Assembly (NCBI RefSeq): GCF_902459735.1
Contig: NZ_CABPRV010000007.1
Location: forward strand, 186,001 to 250,000
DNA: 64,000 nucleotides
Direction: 5' to 3'
Source: Pandoraea capi
Lineage (GTDB): Bacteria; Pseudomonadota; Gammaproteobacteria; Burkholderiales; Burkholderiaceae
A program made the translations under genes and the position numbers. A model generated the notes under the pieces. That model was not told the origin of the DNA. It did no database searches and saw nothing but the letters and a program-made list of their open reading frames with translations. Below are positions 57,526-64,000 of the stretch, one piece after another (within the stretch, counting starts at the first letter, position 1; each line of letters starts with the position of its first letter).

Positions 57526-58050
57526 TCAACCGCGTCGCAATGCGTGAAGGCGCCGGGCGGAGCCCGCTGCGCCGCTGGCGATGCCGATACCGTTCGAGGC
57601 GGGCGTTGCGGGCGCGTCGCTCGACCTGCCTCGCGCTTGCACGTCCTGTGACGACAGCATCTCGCAGGCGAGCAGTTGACGACGAAGCTGCGCTTCCACC
57701 TGCGCGGCCGGGATGTCGGTGTCGAATCGATGAATCCACCAGACGGTCTCGTTCGCGATGCACAAGCTGTCATCGCGCAACTCAACCTGTCCGGCAATCA
57801 CGAGCGAGATGCGTGTGAGCCACCGCAAGCGCGACGCCTCTTGTGGGGCATCGGTTGCTGTGGCCGCGAGCAGCGGTTGCGATGACGACGAATACCGGCT
57901 GGAAAGACTCACCGCAGTTGCCACGCAGTAGCCACCTGCGGCCGGGCATGTCCAGCCAGGGCTGCCGTCGAGGTCGAGCAGGGTGCGCGCACCTTGTACG
58001 TCGCATGGGGCAATCCAGTCGAGAGCGGCAAGCGCAAATGGCAAACGCAT
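57526..58050 (-). CDS. unrecognised protein at the head of the sctC operon (ssaB position)
   Basis: A 174-residue soluble protein that I cannot assign. It contains VWWIHRFDTDIPAAQVEAQLRRQLLACEML (about residues 101-130, shown here in part: VWWIHRFDTDIP and AQLRRQLLACEML), a helical, chaperone-like stretch, and an Ala/Ser/Gly-rich C-terminus. It occupies the place of ssaB (spiC) before ssaC in SPI-2 but is larger. The ATG at 58050 is preferred over a GTG at 58074; neither has a clear ribosome-binding site. Its stop is coupled to sctC. A copy of the T3SS box lies 88 bp upstream. Confidence 0.55.
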   Translation of the reverse strand: MRLPFALAALDWIAPCDVQGARTLLDLDGSPGWTCPAAGGYCVATAVSLSSRYSSSSQPLLAATATDAPQEASRLRWLTRISLVIAGQVELRDDSLCIANETVWWIHRFDTDIPAAQVEAQLRRQLLACEMLSSQDVQARGRSSDAPATPASNGIGIASGAAGSARRLHALRRG

Positions 58051-58113
58051 AGGTATCTGTCGGAGGTGGCGCACGAGGTCGCGGACCGTCTGGCAGCGCG
58101 AACAGGGACCGTC

Positions 58114-58119
58114 ATTATC
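58114..58119 (-). promoter_or_regulatory. candidate -10 of the sctC operon
   Basis: GATAAT on the minus strand, five of six consensus bases, 19 bp downstream of T3SS box copy B. No -35 hexamer is seen, as expected if an activator binds the box. Confidence 0.45.
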
Positions 58120-58138
58120 AAGCGCTGTGTCGTGGACA

Positions 58139-58158
58139 CCATCCGGCGCAGACCTGAA
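58139..58158 (-). promoter_or_regulatory. T3SS 20-bp box, copy B (upstream of the sctC operon)
   Basis: Read on the minus strand it is TTCAGGTCTGCGCCGGATGG, identical over 20 bp to copy C and similar to copy A. It points toward the leftward operon. Confidence 0.65.
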
Positions 58159-58309
58159 GTCGCTGCCGAATCTTCAGAATTGCGGTGTTTTCCTATGGTG
58201 CGTATCAGGCGAAGGCACAAGATTCGCCCCGGCTTGCCCAAAGTCGAAAGAGAGTGAACAAAAATCCGCATGAATGCTAACGATTAACTGAACTATCGAG
58301 GAGCTGCGA

Positions 58310-58969
58310 ATGACGGGGTGTACGGGTGTCATCGTTGTCGAGGACCACGAATTACTGGCCGACGGACTTTGCCGTTTGATTGAAGACGACCTTGGGTGGA
58401 GTGTGCTGGCGAGGATCGCCAACGGGCTTGACGTTTATCGGGCCTGTGTCATGCACAGACCCACACTGATCGTGCTGGATCTGGGCCTGCCGGGCATGGA
58501 CGGCATCGACGTGATCCGTCAGTGCCTTCAACGTTGGCCGGCATTGCGTATCGTCGTGCATTCCGCCAGCGACGACGGTGAGCGGGCACGGCAGTCGCTT
58601 GAGGCGGGTGCAGGCGCGTTCGTACTCAAAAGCAGTTCGCGCGACACGTTAATCAACGCGGTGAGCGTGGTTATGCGAGGCGAACGCTTCGTCGATCCGG
58701 CAGTGTTCGGCATCGTGCACGACCCGACGGGTACGCCGCCGACACTGGACCCCGGCGCGGTCGAAGTGCCGGAAAAATTGCTGACATTGCGTGAGCGTCA
58801 GGTGCTGAAGCTCGTCGCGGAAGGGCAACGCAATCGTGACATCGCGCAACTGTTGTCGATCAGCGTGAAGACCGTCGAGACGCATCGTCTGAACATGATG
58901 CGAAAGCTCGACGCGCACAACGTCGCGGATATCGTGAAGTGGGCGCATCGGTTGCGAATGATGATCTGA
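58310..58969 (+). CDS. response regulator, NarL/FixJ family (SsrB-like, orphan)
   Basis: A 219-residue two-domain regulator. The receiver domain has the acidic pair at Glu11/Asp12, the phospho-acceptor Asp57 in VLDLGLPGMDG and the conserved Lys in LKSSS (about 104). The C-terminal LuxR-type helix-turn-helix LTLRERQVLKLVAEGQRNRD...VKTVETHRLNMMRKL covers about 153-197. It sits inside the T3SS locus without a sensor kinase, in the way SsrB governs SPI-2 with SsrA. The ATG at 58310 follows CGAGGAG. Boxes B and C flank the gene. Confidence 0.9.
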   Translation: MTGCTGVIVVEDHELLADGLCRLIEDDLGWSVLARIANGLDVYRACVMHRPTLIVLDLGLPGMDGIDVIRQCLQRWPALRIVVHSASDDGERARQSLEAGAGAFVLKSSSRDTLINAVSVVMRGERFVDPAVFGIVHDPTGTPPTLDPGAVEVPEKLLTLRERQVLKLVAEGQRNRDIAQLLSISVKTVETHRLNMMRKLDAHNVADIVKWAHRLRMMI

Positions 58970-59042
58970 TTCGCGTAGGCCGAGCGAAAGGCGGAGGTCG
59001 GGCGGAGGTCGAACATGCCTTCACCGTGGGCATCGGGCGAAT

Positions 59043-59062
59043 TTCAGGTCTGCGCCGGATGG
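59043..59062 (+). promoter_or_regulatory. T3SS 20-bp box, copy C (upstream of the ssaM-sctV operon)
   Basis: TTCAGGTCTGCGCCGGATGG on the plus strand, exactly the same as copy B. It lies 136 bp before the first gene of the operon. No clear -10 is seen at the spacing used by A and B. Confidence 0.65.
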
Positions 59063-59198
59063 CGGACGCCGAGGCGAATGGGAGACCATCATCGCTTCTG
59101 TTTTCCAAGGACTCGTCGCACTTCGCGTATCGCAGAGGGGCATGTCTTGTGATGCGCTTCTGTCGCGCTTGCGACGAGTTCCCGACGCCTGACCAACG

Positions 59199-59588
59199 AT
59201 GGATACCCAAACCCAGCGCAAGCTCGAACATCTCTTCGAACTGCTGGCGTTACCGCCGCAGCGCGTGACGCCGCGCATGCGTGTGTCACTCGCACCTTGC
59301 GTGCTGATGACCGAAGCGGATGCGCGTGGTGTGACGCTTGCGGTGGCGCTGATACGGCGTGTAGCCCGGGCGCATCGCTGGTTGCCTCTGTTGCTGCATA
59401 CCTGCGCACCCGAGTGGAGTCTGGGCATTCCGGTGCGCGCCTGCGTGGCGCAAGGGCGTCCGATGTTGATCGCCACACCGCCGATGAGCGCCAATTCGCA
59501 GGCCGTCGAGTGGGTCTCATGCCTCACACGCATGCGCCGTCTGCTTGAACGTATTGATGCACAGGCGCAACGGGAGACACGTTCGTGA
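59199..59588 (+). CDS. T3SS gatekeeper partner, SsaM-like
   Basis: A 129-residue protein immediately before sctV, the place of ssaM in SPI-2. The pattern agrees with SsaM as I remember it: LEHLFELLALPPQRVTPRM near the start, WSLGIPVRACVAQGRPMLI in the second half, TPPMSANSQAVEWVSCLTRM near the end. SsaM binds the SctW homologue SsaL to hold back effectors. The ATG at 59199 opens the second rightward operon; its stop overlaps the GTG of sctV. Confidence 0.72.
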   Translation: MDTQTQRKLEHLFELLALPPQRVTPRMRVSLAPCVLMTEADARGVTLAVALIRRVARAHRWLPLLLHTCAPEWSLGIPVRACVAQGRPMLIATPPMSANSQAVEWVSCLTRMRRLLERIDAQAQRETRS

Positions 59589-61654
59589 GGTACTTGCTGA
59601 CATGGCTGCGTGCTGCGGCCGGGCGTCAGGACATTGTCCTTGCCGCGCTGCTGCTGGTGACGGTACTGATGATCATCATCCCGATGCCGCCATCGGTGAT
59701 GGATCTGCTCATCGCTCTCAATCTCGGCGTATCGCTGCTGCTCCTGATGGTGGCGCTGTACATCAACGAGCCGCTCGATTTCTCAGCTTTTCCTTCCGTT
59801 CTGCTGATGACCACGCTGTTCCGGCTCGGGCTCACGATCAGCACGAGCCGGTTGATTCTGCTCCATGCCGACGCGGGCGACATCGTCTACACCTTCGGCG
59901 ATTTCGCGGCGGGCGGGAACATCGTTGTCGGCATGATCGTGTTTCTGATCATCACCATCGTCAATTTCATCGTCATTACGAAGGGCTCGGAACGCGTAGC
60001 CGAAGTGGGAGCGCGCTTCTCGCTCGACGGCATGCCGGGCAAGCAGATGAGCATCGACGGCGACCTGCGCGCGGGCACCATCGACGCTGCCGAGGCCAAA
60101 CGCTTGCGCCGCATCGTGCAGAAAGAGAGTCAGTTCTACGGCGCGATGGATGGTGCGATGAAATTCGTGAAAGGGGATGCCATTGCAGGTCTGGTCATCA
60201 TCGTGGTGAACCTGCTCGGCGGGATCGGAGTCGGCGTGTTCATGCGCGGGATGAGTGCAGGTGACGCTGCGGCGATCTACGCCATTCTGTCCATCGGCGA
60301 CGGACTGGTGTCGCAGATCCCCGCGCTGCTGATCTCCGTGACGGCGGGGATCATCGTCACCCGTGTGCCGGGCGAACAGCGTCGGAATCTCGCACGCGAA
60401 CTCACCGACCAACTGGCGGCCCAGCCGCGCTCGCTCACGCTGGCGGCGGTCGTGCTCGTGCTGTTCGGTCTGATTCCCGGTTTCCCTATGCACTACTTCT
60501 TCTTGTTAGGGATGCTGGCAGGTGGCGCGGCGTGGTGGGTCAAGCGGATCTCGGGAGAGGGCGAAGGCACGAAAAATGCCGGTGAATCCGGGGCGGGGCA
60601 CGCAAAAGCCGGACGTCCGGGGGCGCAGCCCTTACTGGTGAGCGTCGGCGCGGGGTTGGCGGAAGCGAGCGGCGGCATCTCGATAGTGAAGGAGCGGATC
60701 GACGCGTTACGGAATCAGAAATTCGAGCAGTTCGGTGTGCCCATGCCGGAGGTGCAGGTCGTCATCGACGCTACGTTGCCGGCAGCCACCCTGGACGTTC
60801 AGTTGTATCACGAGAGTGTATTGACGATCGACGTCGCGCCGGATGCTGCATTGGCACATCACGACGCGACGCATCCGGTGCCGACGCTGCGAGGGCTTGC
60901 GGCCGGCTCACCTCGCGAGACACCGTTGACGTTTGGCGGGCATCCGCTGTTCTGGCTCGACGATGTGCAGCGTTCCGAGTGGTCGGCTCTCGGTGGCAAG
61001 GTGCTGGACGGCGCGGATCGGATCGCGCATTGCGTATCGCTCGTCATCGATGCTCACGCGGCGGATTTTCTCGGTGTTCAGGAAGCGCGATTCCTCATGG
61101 ATGCGATGGAGGATCGCTACGGGGAACTCGTCAAGGAGTTGCAGCGGCAGTTGCCTATCAGTCGCACTGCGGAAGTCCTGCAGCGTCTGGTTGCCGAGGG
61201 GGTATCCATCCGTGACTTGCGCCGCGTGTTCGAAGCGCTGATCGAGTGGGCGCCGCGTGAGCGCGATCAGATCATGTTGACGGAGTATGTCCGGTTAAGT
61301 TTGCGTCGCCACATCACGCGGCGCTTTCGTCGAGGTACCGAGCACATTACCGGATGGAACGTCGGGCGGGGTATCGAGGACGTCGTGCGTGCGGCCGTGC
61401 GTCAGACGGCGTCCGGGTCGTATGCGGACCTGAATCCGGCGCAAACGGATGCGATTCTGAATGCCATTGATGGCGCCGTCGATGCGCACGACGGTACGCC
61501 CGCCGTGCTGTTTACCGCGATGGACGTGCGGCGGTTCGTCCGGAAATTGATCGAGCGAGAACGCGCCGAACTGGCAGTCCTGTCGTTCCAGGAGGTGGCT
61601 GACGAACCGCATGTGCGTGTGCTCGGCACCATCGATGTACAGGGAGCGTTCTGA
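59585..61654 (+). CDS. sctV: T3SS export gate protein
   Basis: A 689-residue FlhA/LcrV-type (SctV) export gate. The N-terminal third has eight hydrophobic helices (for example VLMIIIPMPPSVMDLLIALN, SALLAGLTISTSRLILL-type segments) with the family loop SLDGMPGKQMSIDGDLRAG. The cytosolic nonameric ring domain covers about 350-689. The start is GTG at 59585, overlapping the previous stop (GTGA). It receives substrates from SctN and the sorting platform. Confidence 0.96.
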   Translation: MRYLLTWLRAAAGRQDIVLAALLLVTVLMIIIPMPPSVMDLLIALNLGVSLLLLMVALYINEPLDFSAFPSVLLMTTLFRLGLTISTSRLILLHADAGDIVYTFGDFAAGGNIVVGMIVFLIITIVNFIVITKGSERVAEVGARFSLDGMPGKQMSIDGDLRAGTIDAAEAKRLRRIVQKESQFYGAMDGAMKFVKGDAIAGLVIIVVNLLGGIGVGVFMRGMSAGDAAAIYAILSIGDGLVSQIPALLISVTAGIIVTRVPGEQRRNLARELTDQLAAQPRSLTLAAVVLVLFGLIPGFPMHYFFLLGMLAGGAAWWVKRISGEGEGTKNAGESGAGHAKAGRPGAQPLLVSVGAGLAEASGGISIVKERIDALRNQKFEQFGVPMPEVQVVIDATLPAATLDVQLYHESVLTIDVAPDAALAHHDATHPVPTLRGLAAGSPRETPLTFGGHPLFWLDDVQRSEWSALGGKVLDGADRIAHCVSLVIDAHAADFLGVQEARFLMDAMEDRYGELVKELQRQLPISRTAEVLQRLVAEGVSIRDLRRVFEALIEWAPRERDQIMLTEYVRLSLRRHITRRFRRGTEHITGWNVGRGIEDVVRAAVRQTASGSYADLNPAQTDAILNAIDGAVDAHDGTPAVLFTAMDVRRFVRKLIERERAELAVLSFQEVADEPHVRVLGTIDVQGAF

Positions 61655-61655
61655 C

Positions 61656-63047
61656 ATGCGCCGCCCTGATGCCCAGCGTATTGCCAATGGCCTGCGCCGT
61701 ACGCTCGATGCCCAACGGAAATCATGTGACGAGATGCATCAAGGCGGGCGGCGCGAAGTGCGTTATGGCCGGATCGACAAGATCACCCCGAATGCCATGC
61801 GTGCGCGATTGCCCGGGGCAGCGCTTGGCGAGCAATGCCGGGTGATATCGCCGGCGCTGGATGCCGAGGTGATTGCGGTGGAGGGGCGGCACGTCTGGCT
61901 CGCTCCCTATGCCGAGCCGAATGGCGTGGCCAACGGTGCGCTGGTGCAAGCGCTGGGGACTGCGTCACGTGTTGCGGTCGGGGAGCATCTGATTGGCGCG
62001 GTCCTGGACGGTTTGGGTCGTCCCTTCAGTGCGGACGCTGCTTCGGGCGACGCCGAAGCATCGGCCGAGAGCGCAGCCGCGGCGCCGTTCGACGTCGAAT
62101 GGCGTGCGCTGGACGCGGATCCGCCATCGGCGATGCGCCGCGCAATAGTGTCTGCGTGTCTGCCCATCGGCATTCGCGCCATCGACGGCATGCTGACCTG
62201 CGGACGCGGGCAGCGTCTCGGGATTTTCGCCGCAGCGGGCGGGGGGAAGAGCACGTTGCTCGCGATGATGTGTCAGGGGGCGGCGGCGGATGTGATCGTG
62301 CTGGCGCTGATCGGAGAGCGTGGCCGCGAGGTGAGGGAGTTCATCGAGCAGGCGCTCACGCCGCAAGCTCGGGCGCGGACGGTGTGCGTCGTGGCGACGT
62401 CGGATCGTCCTGCGCTGGAGCGAATGAAGGCGGCCTACACTGCGACGGCGATTGCCGAAGCGTTTCGTGACGAAGGCAAGAACGTGCTGCTGCTCATGGA
62501 CTCGCTGACGCGCTTCGGCCGTGCCGTGCGAGACATTGGTATGGCAGCCGGCGAGCCGCTCGGCGCAACGAGTGGGCTGCCGCCAAGCTTTTACGCGCGT
62601 CTGCCGCGTTTGCTTGAGCGGGCGGGCACGGGCGAGCAGGGCAGCATCACGGCGTTCTACACGGTGCTCGTGGAGGGCGATAACCTCGACGAGCCGCTGG
62701 CCGACGAGGTGCGGTCGATTGTCGATGGCCATATCGTGCTGTCGCGGCGTCTCGCGCAGGAGAACCACTATCCCGCTATCGATGTGTCGAGAAGCCTCTC
62801 GCGGGTCATGTCACAGGTGACCCACGCGCAACACGTGGCATGCGCCGCGCGTGTGAGACGTGCGATGGCGCTGGCGGCCGACGTCGAACTGCTGGTACGC
62901 GTCGGCGAGTATCAGGCGGGGCATGATCCCGATACCGACGAAGCGCTCGCGCGGGCCCCCGATATCCGCGCCTTCCTGTGTCAAGAGCAACACGACGTGG
63001 CGCCTTTCGACGACACCCTCTCATGGCTCGAACATCTCGCGAGTTGA
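61656..63047 (+). CDS. sctN: T3SS ATPase
   Basis: A 463-residue FliI/SctN-family ATPase that strips chaperones from substrates. Walker A is in FAAAGGGKSTLLAM (about residues 192-205), with LIGERGREVREFIE, LLMDSLTRFGRAVRDIG and ERAGTGEQGSITAFYTVLVE as signatures. The ATG at 61656 is one base after the sctV stop. The last 25 bp overlap sctO. Confidence 0.96.
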   Translation: MRRPDAQRIANGLRRTLDAQRKSCDEMHQGGRREVRYGRIDKITPNAMRARLPGAALGEQCRVISPALDAEVIAVEGRHVWLAPYAEPNGVANGALVQALGTASRVAVGEHLIGAVLDGLGRPFSADAASGDAEASAESAAAAPFDVEWRALDADPPSAMRRAIVSACLPIGIRAIDGMLTCGRGQRLGIFAAAGGGKSTLLAMMCQGAAADVIVLALIGERGREVREFIEQALTPQARARTVCVVATSDRPALERMKAAYTATAIAEAFRDEGKNVLLLMDSLTRFGRAVRDIGMAAGEPLGATSGLPPSFYARLPRLLERAGTGEQGSITAFYTVLVEGDNLDEPLADEVRSIVDGHIVLSRRLAQENHYPAIDVSRSLSRVMSQVTHAQHVACAARVRRAMALAADVELLVRVGEYQAGHDPDTDEALARAPDIRAFLCQEQHDVAPFDDTLSWLEHLAS

Positions 63048-63433
63048 AGGACCGGGATGGCATTGCCGCGTTGGCGATGCTCGCGCGCCGTCGCGAAGGC
63101 GCACTGCGTGCGGCGTTGGCCCGGCTGACGGCCGCGATGCACGACGCCGAAGCCGAACTCGCTGCTTGCGAGCAGGCGTGTGAGACGCGACGTCAGTCGT
63201 GGCTGAACGCGTTGTCGCAAGGCGGCGTCTATGACCCACGGGAGGCCGGGGGGGCGTCGCGCGTGGTGGAGGCGCAGCGGCTGTCGCTGACCGACGCCAA
63301 GGCCAGTCATCGCCGCGCGCAGGAACGGGCTGGGCAGGCGCGAGAGCGGGTGCGAGAGCAGCAGGAGCGCCTGCAGGATAACGCACGAAAACAAGAGAAG
63401 TTGCGCGAGCTGCTAACGCTTTACCACTGTTGA
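63023..63433 (+). CDS. sctO: T3SS central stalk protein
   Basis: A 136-residue, almost wholly coiled-coil protein rich in Ala, Arg, Gln and Glu (AALAMLARRREGALRAALAR, RRAQERAGQARERVREQQER). Size and position after sctN fit SctO/SsaO/FliJ, the stalk between ATPase and export gate. The ATG at 63023 is inside the end of sctN. Confidence 0.85.
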   Translation: MARTSRELKDRDGIAALAMLARRREGALRAALARLTAAMHDAEAELAACEQACETRRQSWLNALSQGGVYDPREAGGASRVVEAQRLSLTDAKASHRRAQERAGQARERVREQQERLQDNARKQEKLRELLTLYHC

Positions 63434-63484
63434 ATTGGCGACACGAGACGTTTCCCCAACCATTGCCGTCAGGAGGAATACACG

Positions 63485-63940
63485 ATGAACACCATCCGCC
63501 GTAGTGGCCTTTCGCTCGATGCTTTCGTCAGTCAGGCCGACAGGTCGGCTTCAGGCCTGCCGCGCCGCAGAGACACGACGACTGGCCGTTTCGGGCAGTG
63601 CGAGGCGCGCGACGAGCGCGCCTTCACGCTGACGGGCGAACTGGCAGCACACGTGACCGGACCGGCCGACGTGCTTCGGTGGCTACGGGTATGGCATGCG
63701 AGACAGGATGCCTGTTGGGATGGCGCGAGTGTCCTGCGAGTCATCGTGCACGGCGGTGCGCTCAATGCGTTGGTCGTCGAAGCACGGCGAGGAAGGCAGG
63801 GCATCACCGTGAGCCTGCTGTGTATTGAGCTTGCGATGTACCGCCGTTTGCTGGCGCATCGGGGGGCATTGTCCAGAACGTTGACATCCCGTCTCGCGTT
63901 GCCGGTCACGATCGAAGTCGAGGCTCGCTATGTGCCCTGA
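63485..63940 (+). CDS. sctP: T3SS needle-length regulator, SsaP-like
   Basis: A 151-residue protein between sctO and the presumed sctQ, as ssaP in SPI-2. The C-terminal half (SVLRVIVHGGALNALVVEARRGRQ, TSRLALPVTIEVEARY) may be the reduced substrate-switch domain; the N-terminal half is basic and low in order. It is much shorter than the YscP/InvJ rulers. The ATG at 63485 follows AGGAGG. Confidence 0.7.
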   Translation: MNTIRRSGLSLDAFVSQADRSASGLPRRRDTTTGRFGQCEARDERAFTLTGELAAHVTGPADVLRWLRVWHARQDACWDGASVLRVIVHGGALNALVVEARRGRQGITVSLLCIELAMYRRLLAHRGALSRTLTSRLALPVTIEVEARYVP

Positions 63941-64000
63941 GAGCGATGTTTTGCCGCAAATGGATGGTGGATCGGCAGGCGTTGCTCTATCGCTCGACGA
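63930..64000 (+). CDS. sctQ: probable C-ring / sorting-platform protein, 5' end only
   Basis: A frame opens at an ATG at 63930, 11 bp inside the end of sctP, and stays open to the window edge (23 codons, MCPESDVLPQMDGG...). Only order (ssaP then ssaQ) supports SctQ. Not enough sequence is present to recognise a domain. Confidence 0.45.
   Translation, partial: MCPESDVLPQMDGGSAGVALSLD

Noticed and set aside
58939-59268. 109-codon frame spanning box C and the start of the SsaM-like gene
   Set aside because: It overlaps the end of the response regulator and the next gene in other frames and has no recognisable product.

Overview
The window is a high-GC stretch of a betaproteobacterial chromosome, most likely from the Burkholderiaceae. 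Pandoraea is my best guess, made from overall gene content and not from a search. Support comes from the rplM-rpsI-argC-erpA-anmK-M23 peptidase-tyrS-dtd order, a class A RNase P RNA, a gltIJKL glutamate importer beside gdhA, and a three-gene pntA1-pntA2-pntB transhydrogenase. No tRNA, rRNA, CRISPR array, integrase or insertion sequence was seen.

Layout. Positions 1-3.9 kb carry a fatty-acid beta-oxidation run: the 3' part of a FadN-type multifunctional enzyme, a thiolase and an enoyl-CoA hydratase/isomerase. From 4.0 to 7.6 kb lie a YciA-type thioesterase, an Atm1-like ABC exporter and a LysR regulator. From 7.8 to 12.4 kb is glutamate metabolism (gdhA, gltIJKL). From 12.5 to 16.5 kb are a class II amidotransferase, pyrC, a DUF3025 gene, rnpB and an OsmC-like gene. 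From 16.5 to 29.4 kb are mostly housekeeping genes (rplM, rpsI, argC, erpA, anmK, tyrS, dtd, ruvB, ruvC, hemJ); ruvA is missing between ruvC and ruvB. From 29.5 to 37.4 kb is a gluconate/2-ketogluconate and Entner-Doudoroff block (2-ketoacid reductase, hexR, edd, eda, gntP, gntK) with two HexR-like operators between hexR and edd. From 37.5 to 47.7 kb are rlmL, one unrecognised gene, mtnN, the pnt operon, nudJ-mnmA and a membrane-anchored glutamate-synthase-like enzyme.

From 47.96 kb to the right edge is a type III secretion system whose gene order and small proteins match the Salmonella SPI-2 (Ssa) / EPEC (Esc) family. It has three transcription units. A rightward unit runs araC-sctF-sctG-sctI-sctJ-sctK-sctL-sctW. 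A leftward unit runs unknown-sctC-sctD-sctE-chaperone. A second rightward unit runs ssaM-like-sctV-sctN-sctO-sctP-sctQ and leaves the window. An orphan NarL/FixJ response regulator sits between the last two. The export apparatus (sctR, S, T, U) and translocon genes are not in view.

Most interesting observations: (1) a near-identical 20-bp element lies upstream of all three T3SS units in the same orientation relative to transcription, and is a candidate binding site for the AraC protein or the orphan response regulator; (2) an AT-rich gap before rplM contains a candidate ~100-nt small RNA with an anti-Shine-Dalgarno hairpin loop and a strong terminator; (3) the SctK-like gene contains a 10-unit, 9-bp minisatellite encoding a Thr-Gln-Ala/Pro linker; (4) ruvA is absent from the ruv cluster; (5) an unrecognised gene at 38.9-40.0 kb preceded by a perfect operator-like inverted repeat is a possible secreted effector. 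All functions are inferred from reading the sequence; no alignment or database search was run.
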